35,034 nt of DNA from Nitrospinota bacterium (GCA_016207035.1 JACQQJ010000079.1:1-35034), one strand, 5' to 3'. Numbered from the stretch's first letter, positions 1 through 9,281 are shown. Notes: generated from the sequence alone by a model not told the origin. Translations and numbers: made by a program.

Positions 1-3000
1 CTTGAATTAAAGAGCACAATCATTACAATGTTTGTCCAGTTATATTGTTTTGCATCAGAGGTTACGATGGTTGCGAGGGAGGTTGGAACGGAGGGAAATC
101 TTGGAGGTCAGGCAGTGGTAAAGGGTGTTGCGGGGACTTGGAAAGATTTGACTGACAATGTAAATGCTATGGCAGGAAGTCTTACATCTCAGGTAAGGGA
201 TATAGCAAAGGTAACGACAGCAGTAGCAAACGGCGACCTCTCCAGAAAAATAACAGTTGAGGCAAAGGGAGAGATACTTGAATTAAAGAGCACAATCAAT
301 ACAATGGTTGACCAGTTAAATGGTTTTGCATCAGAGGTTACGAGGGTTGCGAGGGAGGTTGGAACGGATGGTAAACTTGGAGGACAGGCTGTGGTAAAGG
401 ATGTTGCGGGGACATGGAAGGATTTAACAGAAAATGTCAACGCAATGGCGTCTAACCTCACAAATCAGGTGAGAAACATTGCAGATGTAACAACCGCAGT
501 AGCAAACGGAGATTTATCAAGGAAGATTACCGTTGAGGCGAGGGGAGAGATACTCCAGCTGAAGGATACAATGAACAGGATGGTTGACCAGCTGAGCACA
601 TTTGCCGCAGAGGTTACGAGGGTTGTAAGGGAGGTTGGAAGCGAAGGAAAACTTGGGGGTCAGGCAGAGGTTAAGGGTGTTGGCGGGACATGGAAAGACC
701 TCACAGAGAATGTAAATATGCTCGCAGGAAATCTTACAAATCAGGTGAGAAACATAGCACTTGTTACCACAGCAGTTGCAAACGGCGATTTATCAAAGAA
801 GATTACAGTTGAGGCAAAGGGTGAAATCCTTGAATTAAAGAGCACAATCAATACAATGGTTGACCAGTTAAATGGTTTTGCCTCAGAAGTCACGAGAGTT
901 GCCAAAGAGGTTGGAACAGAGGGAAAGCTTGGAGGTCAGGCAGTAGTCAAGGGTGTTGCAGGAACATGGAAGGAACTTACTGATAATGTGAATATGCTTG
1001 CAGGTAATCTGACAGGGCAGGTAAGAAATATTGCCCTTGTAACAACAGCAGTAGCAAACGGAGACCTTTCACAGAAGATTACCGTTGAGGCGAAGGGAGA
1101 GATACTCCAGTTGAAGGATACAATAAACAGGATGGTTGACCAGCTGAATGCATTTGCATCTGAGGTTACGAGGGTTGCCAAAGAGGTTGGAACAGAAGGA
1201 AAGCTTGGAGGACAGGCAGAGGTCAAAGGTGTCGGAGGGACATGGAAAGACCTGACTGACAATGTTAATGCAATGGCATCAAATTTGACAAATCAGGTTA
1301 GAAACATTGCATTGGTAACAACAGCAGTTGCAACAGGTGATTTATCAAAGAAGATTACCGTTGAGGCAAAGGGAGAGATACTTCAGCTTAAGGATACTAT
1401 CAATAAGATGGTTGACCAGTTGAGTGCATTTGCCGCAGAGGTAACGAGGGTTGCAAGGGAGGTCGGAACTGAAGGAAAGCTTGGAGGCCAGGCAAAGGTT
1501 GAAGGTGTGACAGGGACATGGAAGGAACTGACAGAGAATGTTAATGCGATGGCTTCTAACCTCACAAATCAGGTGAGAAACATAGCAGATGTAACAACGG
1601 CAGTTGCGACCGGAGACTTATCAAGAAAAATAACAGTTGAGGCAAAGGGTGAAATCCTTGAATTAAAGAGCACAATCAATACAATGGTTGACCAGTTAAA
1701 TGGTTTTGCATCAGAAGTCACGAGGGTTGCAAGGGAGGTGGGAACTGACGGTAAACTTGGAGGTCAGGCAGAGGTTAAAGGTGTCGGAGGGACATGGAAG
1801 AGCCTGACTGATAATGTCAATGCAATGGCTTCTAACCTTACAAATCAGGTGAGAAACATTGCAAATGTTACGACAGCAGTAGCAAACGGCGACCTCTCCA
1901 GAAAGATTACAGTTGAGGCAAGGGGAGAGATACTTGAGTTAAAGAATACAATTAACATAATGGTTGATCAGTTAAATGCATTTGCATCAGAGGTTACGAG
2001 GGTTGCAAGGGAGGTCGGAAGCGAAGGAAAACTTGGAGGTCAGGCGGAGGTCAAGGGTGTCGGAGGGACATGGAAGGAGCTTACAGAGAATGTTAATATG
2101 CTTGCAGGTAATCTTACAAATCAGGTGAGAAACATAGCACTTGTTACCACAGCGGTTGCAAAGGGTGACCTGTCTCAAAAGATTACAGTTGAGGCGAAGG
2201 GAGAGATACTCCAGTTGAAGGATACAATAAACAGAATGGTTGACCAGCTTAGTGCATTTGCCTCTGAGGTTACGAGGGTGGCGAGGGAGGTCGGAACTGA
2301 AGGAAAGCTTGGAGGTCAGGCAAAGGTTGAAGGTGTAACAGGGACATGGAAAGACCTGACTGACAATGTTAATGCAATGGCATCAAATTTGGTAAATCAG
2401 GTGAGAAACATAGCGGATGTAACAACGGCAGTTGCAAACGGTGATTTATCAAGAATGATAACAGTTGAGGCAAAGGGAGAAATACTCCAGTTGAAAGACA
2501 CTATCAATAAGATGGTTGACCAGCTGAGCACATTTGCCGCAGAGGTTACGAGGGTTGCAAGGGAGGTTGGAAGCGAAGGAAAACTTGGGGGTCAGGCAGA
2601 GGTTAAGGGTGTTGGCGGGACATGGAAGGAGCTAACAGAAAATGTCAATGCAATGGCTTCTAACCTCACAAGTCAGGTGAGAAATATTGCCCTTGTTACG
2701 ACTGCGGTTGCAACAGGTGATTTATCAAAGAAGATTACAGTTGAGGCGAAGGGAGAGATACTCCAGCTTAAGGATACTATCAATAAGATGGTTGACCAGT
2801 TGAGTGCATTTGCCGCAGAGGTTACGAGGGTTGCAAGGGAGGTTGGAACTGAGGGAAAACTTGGAGGTCAGGCAAAGGTTGAAGGTGTAACAGGGACATG
2901 GAAGGAGCTAACAGAAAATGTCAATGCAATGGCATCTAATCTTACAAGTCAGGTGAGAAACATAGCAGATGTAACAACGGCAGTTGCAAACGGCGATTTA

Positions 3001-4560
3001 TCAAGGATGATTACAGTTGAAGCAAGGGGAGAGATACTTCAGCTTAAGGATACCATCAATAAGATGGTTGAACAACTGAGCACATTTGCTGCAGAGGTTA
3101 CGAGGGTTGCAAGGGAGGTCGGAACTGAAGGAAAGCTTGGAGGTCAGGCAGTAGTCAAGGGTGTCGGGGGTACATGGAAGGAGCTTACAGAGAATGTCAA
3201 TGCAATGGCATCCAATCTTACAAGTCAGGTGAGAAATATTGCCCTTGTGAACACAGCTATTGCAAACGGAGACCTCTCTAAGAAGATAACAGTTGAGGCA
3301 AGGGGAGAGATACTTGAACTGAAAAATACAATAAACGGCATGGTTGACAATCTCAATATGATTATTGGAGAAATAAATGATGTGATGTCAATGGTAGGCG
3401 AGGGGAATCTCGCAAAGCTGATAGAGGTAGAGGCACTTGGCGAATTTGCATCAATGGTGAATGGCATAAACGGGACAATTGAAAGTCTTCGTGGAATCGT
3501 TACAGAGCTTAGTGATGCTGGGATAAATATCGGCTCGGTATCTCAGAATATGCTTAGTGCAGGACAGGAGATGAATTCTATGGTTACTCAGCTTTCAGGC
3601 TCTGTTGAGCAGATTGCTGATGGTGCAAATGCACAGGCACAGCAGATTTCAGCCGCATTAAAGGAAAGCGAAGGGGTAGGAAAGACAGCATCCAATACAT
3701 TGACTCAGTCTGAGGGGATGAACAAGTCGGCAGAGATAGCCAATAAGTCGGTAGGAGAGGGCAGTAAGGCGATGGAAGACACAATTAAGAATACTGACCT
3801 CATGCTGCTGGGTTCAAAGGAATCTGTTTCAAGGATAGAGTCCCTGAGTAAGAGCAGTGAGCAGATACAGGAAATAGTAGAGGTCATAAGGGATATAGCA
3901 ACACAGACAAATATCCTTGCCATAAATGCGGCAATAGAGGCTGTGAGGGCAGGAAAGCTTGGGAAGGGCTTTGCTGTTGTTGCTGAGGAGGTCAAGACCC
4001 TCTCCGCAGACAGCAAGTCACAGGCAAAGAAGATATCCACCCTTGTCCAGTCTGTTTTAAAAGAGACGGAAGAGACATCAACGACAATCAAGACAATGGC
4101 ACAAAATGTTGAGACTGGAAGAAGGTCTATTGACATGACATCGCGGGCATTTGGAGACATCAGCCGTTCAATAGAGACTACATCTGAAACTGCAAAGGGC
4201 ATCTCGGTTGCCGCCTCTGACCAGAAGAAGAGCATAGACTCAATCTCAGAGAGCCTTGATAAAATCAGCGGAATAGCGGCAGATACATCAACGAGCAGTG
4301 CCCAGTCGGCTGAAAGCACAAAGAGGCTTCTTGTCAAGACGCAGGAGCTTACAACTACAGCAACGACACTTGCAACAATGTCAGAGAAGCTCCAGCAGAC
4401 AGTCGGCAGGTTCACAATTGAAGAGGCTGGGGGCAGGCAGGCAGGTGCAGTCAGGACTGCACCTGCGGTAAAGAAAGAGTCTCATACTGTATCGGCGGCT
4501 GTAAAGAAGGCGGTGCGTCCCGCCGCATCAAAGACAGCAGAAAAAGGAAGGAGAATATAG
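1..4560 (+). CDS. Poly-HAMP methyl-accepting chemotaxis protein, 5' partial
   Basis: The reading frame is open from base 1, so the true start and any sensory or membrane region lie outside the window; 1519 residues are visible. Residues 1-70 are the end of one repeat unit. Eleven complete 92-residue (276-bp) units follow from base 211 to 3246, and a diverged last unit starts at 3247. Each unit has two HAMP-like modules: a canonical half ([20 protein letters not shown], ending VTRVAREVG) and a divergent half (GKLGGQAxVKGVxGTWKDL, ending QVRNIA). The C-terminal third is an MCP signalling coiled coil whose hairpin tip contains [17 protein letters not shown] and [15 protein letters not shown]. 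The tail is Lys/Ala-rich with no obvious CheR-tether pentapeptide. Stacked HAMPs of this repeat type are known from fungal group III histidine kinases; here the output is an MCP tip instead of a kinase. It should signal to the CheW/CheA encoded just downstream. Whether it is membrane-bound cannot be told. Confidence 0.95.
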   Translation, partial: LELKSTIITMFVQLYCFASEVTMVAREVGTEGNLGGQAVVKGVAGTWKDLTDNVNAMAGSLTSQVRDIAKVTTAVANGDLSRKITVEAKGEILELKSTINTMVDQLNGFASEVTRVAREVGTDGKLGGQAVVKDVAGTWKDLTENVNAMASNLTNQVRNIADVTTAVANGDLSRKITVEARGEILQLKDTMNRMVDQLSTFAAEVTRVVREVGSEGKLGGQAEVKGVGGTWKDLTENVNMLAGNLTNQVRNIALVTTAVANGDLSKKITVEAKGEILELKSTINTMVDQLNGFASEVTRVAKEVGTEGKLGGQAVVKGVAGTWKELTDNVNMLAGNLTGQVRNIALVTTAVANGDLSQKITVEAKGEILQLKDTINRMVDQLNAFASEVTRVAKEVGTEGKLGGQAEVKGVGGTWKDLTDNVNAMASNLTNQVRNIALVTTAVATGDLSKKITVEAKGEILQLKDTINKMVDQLSAFAAEVTRVAREVGTEGKLGGQAKVEGVTGTWKELTENVNAMASNLTNQVRNIADVTTAVATGDLSRKITVEAKGEILELKSTINTMVDQLNGFASEVTRVAREVGTDGKLGGQAEVKGVGGTWKSLTDNVNAMASNLTNQVRNIANVTTAVANGDLSRKITVEARGEILELKNTINIMVDQLNAFASEVTRVAREVGSEGKLGGQAEVKGVGGTWKELTENVNMLAGNLTNQVRNIALVTTAVAKGDLSQKITVEAKGEILQLKDTINRMVDQLSAFASEVTRVAREVGTEGKLGGQAKVEGVTGTWKDLTDNVNAMASNLVNQVRNIADVTTAVANGDLSRMITVEAKGEILQLKDTINKMVDQLSTFAAEVTRVAREVGSEGKLGGQAEVKGVGGTWKELTENVNAMASNLTSQVRNIALVTTAVATGDLSKKITVEAKGEILQLKDTINKMVDQLSAFAAEVTRVAREVGTEGKLGGQAKVEGVTGTWKELTENVNAMASNLTSQVRNIADVTTAVANGDLSRMITVEARGEILQLKDTINKMVEQLSTFAAEVTRVAREVGTEGKLGGQAVVKGVGGTWKELTENVNAMASNLTSQVRNIALVNTAIANGDLSKKITVEARGEILELKNTINGMVDNLNMIIGEINDVMSMVGEGNLAKLIEVEALGEFASMVNGINGTIESLRGIVTELSDAGINIGSVSQNMLSAGQEMNSMVTQLSGSVEQIADGANAQAQQISAALKESEGVGKTASNTLTQSEGMNKSAEIANKSVGEGSKAMEDTIKNTDLMLLGSKESVSRIESLSKSSEQIQEIVEVIRDIATQTNILAINAAIEAVRAGKLGKGFAVVAEEVKTLSADSKSQAKKISTLVQSVLKETEETSTTIKTMAQNVETGRRSIDMTSRAFGDISRSIETTSETAKGISVAASDQKKSIDSISESLDKISGIAADTSTSSAQSAESTKRLLVKTQELTTTATTLATMSEKLQQTVGRFTIEEAGGRQAGAVRTAPAVKKESHTVSAAVKKAVRPAASKTAEKGRRI
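211..3246 (+). repeat. Tandem array of eleven 276-bp coding units (poly-HAMP)
   Basis: Units start at 211, 487, 763 and so on every 276 bases to 2971; the diverged twelfth begins at 3247, and 3247 minus 211 is exactly 11 x 276. No unit is shifted in frame or length. Units differ by scattered mostly synonymous changes, while long stretches are nearly identical between non-adjacent units, for example units 5 and 10 (five units apart) and units 9 and 11 (two apart). This suggests recombination or gene conversion within the array. The unit number in the real genome may differ if the assembly collapsed copies. Confidence 0.95.
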
Positions 4561-4578
4561 AAGGAGGTGGGAATTAAA

Positions 4579-5109
4579 ATGGCAAATGAAAATATTCAGG
4601 CAGAGGCAGTTGCCGAGGATATTGAAAAAGACCAATATCTTGTTTTTAGCATCAAGGGACAGGAATTTGCAATACGGGCGATGAAGGTTCAGGAGATATC
4701 AGCCCCCATTTCCATAACAAAGGTTCCGACAGCACCTCCATACATAGAAGGGATACTGAATCTCAGGGGACAGCTTGCAACAGTCTTTGATTTCAGAAGG
4801 AAATTCGGTTTTGAGGAGAAAGCGAGGGATGAGGATACACGGATTGTCATAATTGAGCATGCAGGGTTTCCTATCGGAATGATAGTTGACAGTGTTGAAG
4901 AGGTGTTAAAGATTTCTGATGAAAGGGTTCAGCCTATGCCTGAGGCGGCATCAACACTTGTGTCAAAGGAGTATATTTCAGGGGTCGGCATGCTGGAAAA
5001 GAGACTGATAATAATGCTTGATGTTGAAAAGATATTGTCCCGCACTGAACTGCGTGAGGTAGAGGCGGCAAGGATGTCAGTTAGGTCAGAAAATAAGGAG
5101 TCAAAGTAA
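4579..5109 (+). CDS. cheW: CheW chemotaxis adaptor
   Basis: This 176-residue protein has the CheW fold signature: QYLVFSIKGQEFAI near the N terminus, then ITKVPTAPPYIEGILNLRG and LATVFDFRRKFG, and a C-terminal half with IGMIVDSVEEVLKI. CheW links receptor tips to CheA in the cytoplasmic array. The ATG at 4579 is preferred over an in-frame GTG at 4567 because a strong AAGGAGGTG (4561-4569) sits at good spacing before it and would overlap the GTG. The gene starts about 20 bases after the receptor stop codon, so the two are surely cotranscribed. The first 20 or so residues are an acidic lead-in not typical of the core fold. Confidence 0.95.
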   Translation: MANENIQAEAVAEDIEKDQYLVFSIKGQEFAIRAMKVQEISAPISITKVPTAPPYIEGILNLRGQLATVFDFRRKFGFEEKARDEDTRIVIIEHAGFPIGMIVDSVEEVLKISDERVQPMPEAASTLVSKEYISGVGMLEKRLIIMLDVEKILSRTELREVEAARMSVRSENKESK

Positions 5110-5128
5110 TTTTAAAAGGAGGTGGATG

Positions 5129-5497
5129 ATGGGAAAGGTTCTCATTGTAGATAATGCATCTTTTATGCGGAGTTCTCTGAAATACATTGTAGAAAAGGCA
5201 GGGCATGAGGTTGTCGGCATAGCAGTAAATGGTAATGAGGCTCTAAAATTATACAAGGAGCTTAAGCCGGACGTCGTCACACTTGATATCCTCATGGAGG
5301 GGATGGATGGGCTTACCGCCTTAAATAATCTAAAGAAAGATGACCCGGATGCAAAGGTAATCATGGTGACTGCCCTCGGTCAGACCGAAAAAGAGGATGA
5401 GGCTAAAAAACTTGGTGCGTCAGGTTACATAAGGAAGCCTTTCAAGGTTGAAGATATAGTTGCAGAGATTGGAAGGGTGATGGGGAAAGGTAGTTAG
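5129..5497 (+). CDS. cheY: CheY-type single-domain response regulator
   Basis: This is a 122-residue stand-alone receiver domain. The phosphorylation site is D53 (VVTLDI), with T81 (MVTALG) and K103 (IRKPF) as the conserved switch residues. One of the two usual metal-binding acidic residues is replaced: the text reads LIVDNAS, so D8 is present but residue 9 is Asn instead of Asp. The ATG at 5129 has a better distance to the AGGAGGTGG at 5117-5125 than the ATG at 5126. It lies 19 bases after cheW in the operon and is the expected diffusible output of CheA, though the target (flagellar motor, pili or c-di-GMP enzymes) is not in the window. Confidence 0.93.
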   Translation: MGKVLIVDNASFMRSSLKYIVEKAGHEVVGIAVNGNEALKLYKELKPDVVTLDILMEGMDGLTALNNLKKDDPDAKVIMVTALGQTEKEDEAKKLGASGYIRKPFKVEDIVAEIGRVMGKGS

Positions 5498-5580
5498 AAT
5501 CCAGAAGTCAGGAGCCAGAATCCAGCTGGACTACTTGGTTTTATTCTGAATTCTGAATTCTGTATTCTGGGTTCCCATAG
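5496..5580. repeat. Imperfect palindromic intergenic repeat between cheY and cheB
   Basis: The gap between cheY and cheB is built of short words of the AGAATCCAG type on the left (5496-5527) and their approximate complements on the right, where TTCTGAA is iterated (around 5544-5575) and ends in ATTCTGGG. It can fold into an imperfect long hairpin. Such low-complexity palindromes look like dispersed intergenic repeats, not regulatory sites. No second copy of this exact family is seen in the window. Confidence 0.6.
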
Positions 5581-5588
5581 GGTATAGG

Positions 5589-6617
5589 ATGATTCGTGTC
5601 TTAGTCGTTGACGACTCGGGTTTTATGAGGGCGTCTCTAATCCATATTCTGAAATCGGACATAGATATAGAGGTTATAGGCACAGCAGTTGACGGGAGGA
5701 ATGCCGTTGAAAAGGTGAAGTTGCTAAAGCCCGATGTTGTCCTCCTTGATATAGAAATGCCCGTAATGGATGGACTTGCTGCCCTTTCATACATCATGGC
5801 AGAATGTCCGACCGCCGTATTGATTATTAGCGGGCTTGGAGAGAAGGATACAAGGATTGCAATCAAATCGCTTGAGCATGGTGCCATTGACTTCATAGCA
5901 AAGCCGTCAGGGGTCATATCTTATGACATAGAAAAGATTAGAGAGGAAATAATCAGTAAGGTTAAGATTGCGGCAGGCGTAGATGTCCACAGGATGGCAC
6001 TTGAGCTTCCAAAAGAATTTTATGTCCATCACAGAGTAGAAGCTGCTGCAAAGAAAAAGATTGTAGTCATAGGGGCATCAACAGGGGGACCAAAGGCTGT
6101 GAAAGTCGTATTATCAGGGCTGAGGCGGGAGATATCGGCGGCTGTCCTTGTAGTTCAGCACATGAGAAAAGAGTTTATCTCATCTTTTGCAGAGAGGCTT
6201 AAGTGGGAATCTCCCCTTGATATTTCAGTTGCACAGGATAAAGGGGAAATAGTCCCCGGCAAGGTATTGATAGCACCCGGTGATTCCAATATAGGAATTG
6301 TCAGTGAAGGGAGCGGGAATAGGGTATCTATAATCAGTCAGGAGGCATCACATACTGTGTTGCCATCAATAGATTTTACAATGGAGTCTGCGGCTGACAT
6401 TTACAGAGATGAATCACTTGGTGTAATCCTGACCGGAATGGGAAGCGATGGGGCAAAGGGGATGAAGGCGATTAAAGATGCCGGGGGGAGCACAATTGCT
6501 GAGGATGAGTCAACATCCGTCGTATTTGGCATGCCGAAGTCTGCCATTGAGATGGGGGTTGTGGATGAGGTCATGCCACTCAACAAAATAGCAGGGGCGA
6601 TTATGAGGATGACATGA
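5589..6617 (+). CDS. cheB: CheB protein-glutamate methylesterase/deamidase
   Basis: The 342-residue protein has an N-terminal receiver domain (VLVVDDS, phospho-acceptor D54 in VVLLDIEMP) and a C-terminal methylesterase domain. The catalytic triad is visible: S164 in GASTGGP, H191 in VQHM and D287 in TGMGSDGA. It removes methyl groups from receptor glutamates when phosphorylated by CheA, giving adaptation. The start ATG at 5589 has only a weak upstream GGGTATAGG, because the preceding gap is a palindromic repeat. The gene ends 17 bases before the next repeat element. Confidence 0.96.
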   Translation: MIRVLVVDDSGFMRASLIHILKSDIDIEVIGTAVDGRNAVEKVKLLKPDVVLLDIEMPVMDGLAALSYIMAECPTAVLIISGLGEKDTRIAIKSLEHGAIDFIAKPSGVISYDIEKIREEIISKVKIAAGVDVHRMALELPKEFYVHHRVEAAAKKKIVVIGASTGGPKAVKVVLSGLRREISAAVLVVQHMRKEFISSFAERLKWESPLDISVAQDKGEIVPGKVLIAPGDSNIGIVSEGSGNRVSIISQEASHTVLPSIDFTMESAADIYRDESLGVILTGMGSDGAKGMKAIKDAGGSTIAEDESTSVVFGMPKSAIEMGVVDEVMPLNKIAGAIMRMT

Positions 6618-6633
6618 ATAAAAAACTTATTTT

Positions 6634-6801
6634 AACCACTGAGATACTGAGGTTACAGAGGTCACAAAGAAAAGGTCACCAGTCCGGGGCACCCATCCAG
6701 TGGATGGGTCGCACCAGTCACCAGTTTTTTTACTGGTGCTCTGGTGCACTGGTGTCTGGTGTCCTATCTGTCTTCCTCTGTGTCTCCGTGCCTCAGTGGT
6801 T
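6634..6801. repeat. Dispersed palindromic repeat C, copy 1
   Basis: The element is bounded by inverted ends AACCACTGAG (6634-6643) and CTCAGTGGTT (6792-6801) and contains inner CACCAGT/ACTGGTG arms. It ends 12 bases before the cheA start. Its core is almost identical, in opposite orientation, to the element at 22902-23021. Unlike that copy, it holds an extra palindrome at 6685-6711 in its centre. A 72-codon ORF crossing it is an artefact of the repeat. Confidence 0.85.
6685..6711. repeat. Palindrome D nested in repeat C
   Basis: This 27-base segment is centred on CCCATCCAGTGGATGGG. It matches 31894-31920 at 26 of 27 positions, where it forms part of the element inserted in the Mth938 gene. 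The sister copy of repeat C at 22902-23021 has different, shorter sequence at this point, so D looks like a secondary insertion. Confidence 0.8.
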
Positions 6802-6813
6802 TATCTTCTATAT

Positions 6814-8451
6814 ATGGATGATGAGAAATTAGACCTATCAATTTTTCTGATGGAATATGTAAATGATGCCAGGGATGGTTTTCAGAGAGCGAATGAGTCT
6901 ATTCTTGCACTTGAGAAGGACCGTGAGCATCCTGAAATGCTTGATGAGTTTTCAAGGGTCTTCCATACACTCAAGAGCTCATCAACAATGCTCGGTTTTG
7001 CAGACATCTTTGAGCTTGCCCACTCCTCGGAAGACCTCATCAGCAGGCTGAAGGAGAACAGGGAAAACATTACAAAGAGGGCAATAGACCTTCTCTTTGA
7101 GATAATAGATACACTGGAAGCAATGGTAAAGGAGAGGAGTGAAAAAAAGTATTCCGACTGGGGTAAAAAGGTTTCTGAATTGAAGACTAAGATTTCATCA
7201 GTAGAAGCAGAAGGCGAGGCTGTAAATAACAATCAGAAGGCAGTAAAAGGAAGTGAGATGCCTGTAATTGAAAAGGTTGATACTGTCCGCGTTCATATAG
7301 GGCTTCTTGATTCCCTCTTCAACCTCGTTGGAGAACTGATAATAACAAAAAACCGTATAGATACCCTCCTTTCCGGCAGGATGGAAAAGGAGCTGAAGAC
7401 AACGCTCTCCTCAATGGGGAGGTTGCTCTCGTCAATGCAGGAGCATGTCTCAACAGCCCGTCTTGTCCCTGTGGAGGAGATATTCAGGAGGTTTCCAAGA
7501 ATGGTGAGAGACCTTGCAAGGGAGAAGGATAAGAAGGTAGATTTGATCCTTGAAGGAAGTGAGATAGAGCTTGATAAATCAGTTCTTGACGCCATAACAG
7601 AGCCTCTCATACATCTTTTAAGGAATGCAGTTGACCATGGAATAGAGAGAGTAGAGGAGAGGGAAAAAAGCAAAAAGCCGACTGCGGGGACTATAAGAAT
7701 GACTGCAAAGAGGTCTGAAAACCACATATTCATAGATGTTGAGGATGATGGAAAGGGGATTGACTTCATAGATGTTAAAGAAAAGGCTGTTCAGAGTGGT
7801 TTCATAAAATCAGAGGATGCAGTGCTGATGCAGGATAAGGATATTATCAATCTTCTATTCAGCCCGGGGTTTAGCAGTGCCGAAGAGGTAACTAATATAT
7901 CGGGGAGGGGAATCGGGCTTCATGTGGTAAAGACTGCTACGAAGGAGCTTGGAGGCACTGTAGAGATTACGACCGAAAAGGGGAGGGGGACAAAGTTCTC
8001 CCTTTTGCTTCCGATAAGCACAGCAGTCATGCAGACATTGATGGTTGAAGAGGGGGATTTTGTATTTGCAATTCCCTCTGATATAGTCCTTGAGACTCAG
8101 AGGATGAGCAATGCAGACATAAAGGAGATAGCGAATGAAGATGTGCTTGTTTATAAGGAGAAGGTTATTCCATTCACAAGGCTCGGGAGTGTGTTGAATA
8201 TACCGAATAAGCTTGAGAGGAATCAATCTACTGCAGTGATTTTGCAGAGGGGAAATAAGATTTTAAGTATAGGGGTGGATGAAGTTCTTGGCCAGATTGA
8301 TAATATAATCAAACCATTTGACCCGATAGCACAGGGGTTTAAGGGTTTTTCAGGAGGGATTATCATGGGTGACGGGAGGGTTGCCCTGATGCTTGACATA
8401 CTGACACTCTTTAATCTTGAGACACTTCAGGAAAAAGGTTATTCAATTTAG
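6814..8451 (+). CDS. cheA: CheA chemotaxis histidine kinase, short form without P2
   Basis: This 545-residue kinase has an N-terminal Hpt (P1) domain with phospho-acceptor H51 in FHTLKSSS. It then has a charged linker of about 40 residues with no P2 CheY-binding domain, a P3 dimerisation helix pair (about 157-220), and the P4 ATPase with N271 (HLLRNAVDHG), DDGKG (311-315) and GRGIGL (364-369). A C-terminal P5 CheW-like domain runs from about 400 to 545. The ATG at 6814 is chosen because an upstream in-frame extension from 6700 would be encoded by repeat C and is Cys/Leu-rich nonsense. No clear Shine-Dalgarno is left before 6814; the repeat comes to within 12 bases, so translation may rely on coupling or a weak site. 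Confidence 0.95.
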   Translation: MDDEKLDLSIFLMEYVNDARDGFQRANESILALEKDREHPEMLDEFSRVFHTLKSSSTMLGFADIFELAHSSEDLISRLKENRENITKRAIDLLFEIIDTLEAMVKERSEKKYSDWGKKVSELKTKISSVEAEGEAVNNNQKAVKGSEMPVIEKVDTVRVHIGLLDSLFNLVGELIITKNRIDTLLSGRMEKELKTTLSSMGRLLSSMQEHVSTARLVPVEEIFRRFPRMVRDLAREKDKKVDLILEGSEIELDKSVLDAITEPLIHLLRNAVDHGIERVEEREKSKKPTAGTIRMTAKRSENHIFIDVEDDGKGIDFIDVKEKAVQSGFIKSEDAVLMQDKDIINLLFSPGFSSAEEVTNISGRGIGLHVVKTATKELGGTVEITTEKGRGTKFSLLLPISTAVMQTLMVEEGDFVFAIPSDIVLETQRMSNADIKEIANEDVLVYKEKVIPFTRLGSVLNIPNKLERNQSTAVILQRGNKILSIGVDEVLGQIDNIIKPFDPIAQGFKGFSGGIIMGDGRVALMLDILTLFNLETLQEKGYSI

Positions 8452-8452
8452 C

Positions 8453-8528
8453 GGTTAGCACTCAGCTATCAGCGTTCAGCTAAACCTGACGGCTGAAACC
8501 TGAAATCTGACAGCTGACAGCTGACAAC
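8453..8528. repeat. Palindromic repeat B, copy 1, upstream of cheC
   Basis: The gap between cheA and cheC consists of TCAGC/GCTGA words that form an imperfect hairpin. Its 15-base core TCAGCTAAACCTGAC (8476-8490) occurs as the exact reverse complement at 9228-9242, on the other side of cheC. The word TCAGCTATCAG also occurs in both gaps (8462 and 9208). Confidence 0.8.
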
Positions 8529-8546
8529 TTATTTTGGGAGGTGATG

Positions 8547-9203
8547 ATGAAAATAGAAAAATTTTCAGATGAGCATTATGACTTTATTGTAGAGATAGTT
8601 AACGTCGGGGCGGGTAATGCGGCGGGTGCACTCTCTAAATTGCTTGATTCAAGAGTTGAAGTCAAACAGCCAAAGGTGTATTTTGAGCCTCCTCACATAG
8701 TATCAAAAATTATAGGCGAACCCTCATTATCGGTCGCATGTGTAAAGATTGCTGTAATCGGAGACATGTTTGGAGATATGTTCTTCATCCTTCCTGAAAA
8801 AGACAAGGCGGTTGTCATCCATCTGGCTGAAAAGTCCATCATTGGGAAAAAGAAGAAGGGACCATTAGACATCTCGGCATTATCTGAGATAGGAAATATC
8901 CTTGCTGGGACATATCTGACAGCAATCCATGACTTCTGCAGGCTGAGGATTTACCACTCTATCCCTGAACTTATTATTGATATGCTGCAAGCTGTTTTTG
9001 ATGAATATCTGTCAGGTGTCAAAGGTATAAGCGAAAATTTTATAACTGTTGAAAATGAATTTACAATCATATCTGATAAAGGAGAGGTCAAGTCAAAAAC
9101 AATTTGTTTTAAGATGTTTCTGCTCTTTGCCCCCTCTGTCAATTCAATACGGAAATTATTAGATTCCTTTGACGAGGCAAAAAGGACATTGAAAATCGGA
9201 TGA
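8547..9203 (+). CDS. cheC: CheC-type CheY-P phosphatase
   Basis: This 218-residue protein has the two CheC/CheX phosphatase signatures of the form [D/S]-x3-E-x2-N. The first is D12, E16, N19 (DFIVEIVNVGAGNAAGALS), the second S110, E114, N117 (SALSEIGN followed by ILAGTYLTA). Two sites point to CheC rather than FliY or CheX. CheC dephosphorylates CheY-P and in many species binds CheD, which is the next gene. The ATG at 8547 is 5 bases after GGAGG (8537-8541); GTG 8541 and ATG 8544 are too close to it. The gene is flanked by oppositely oriented copies of repeat B. Confidence 0.9.
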   Translation: MKIEKFSDEHYDFIVEIVNVGAGNAAGALSKLLDSRVEVKQPKVYFEPPHIVSKIIGEPSLSVACVKIAVIGDMFGDMFFILPEKDKAVVIHLAEKSIIGKKKKGPLDISALSEIGNILAGTYLTAIHDFCRLRIYHSIPELIIDMLQAVFDEYLSGVKGISENFITVENEFTIISDKGEVKSKTICFKMFLLFAPSVNSIRKLLDSFDEAKRTLKIG

Positions 9204-9272
9204 GCCATCAGCTATCAGTTGTCAGCAGTCAGGTTTAGCTGACAGCTATATTATTGTTTAGCTGATAGCTTC
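9204..9272. repeat. Palindromic repeat B, copy 2, downstream of cheC
   Basis: This fills the cheC-cheD gap. GTCAGGTTTAGCTGA (9228-9242) is the exact reverse complement of the core of the copy before cheC. Further TCAGC/GCTGA words pair across it (GCTATCAG near 9211 with CTGATAGC near 9260). Confidence 0.8.
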
Positions 9273-9281
9273 TTACTATAA

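Noticed and set aside
211-3246. CRISPR-like periodic repeats
   Set aside because: The period is 276 bp, fully coding and without spacers; it is a protein-domain array.
3705-4415. 236-codon minus-strand ORF opposite the MCP tip
   Set aside because: It is the antisense of a coding region with strong codon bias and has no recognisable domain.
6700-6813. Upstream in-frame extension of cheA
   Set aside because: It is encoded by repeat C; the Hpt domain starts right after ATG 6814.
6614-6832. 72-codon ORF between cheB and cheA
   Set aside because: It is read through palindromic repeat C, has no family and is Cys/Trp/Phe-rich in a way that follows from the repeat words.
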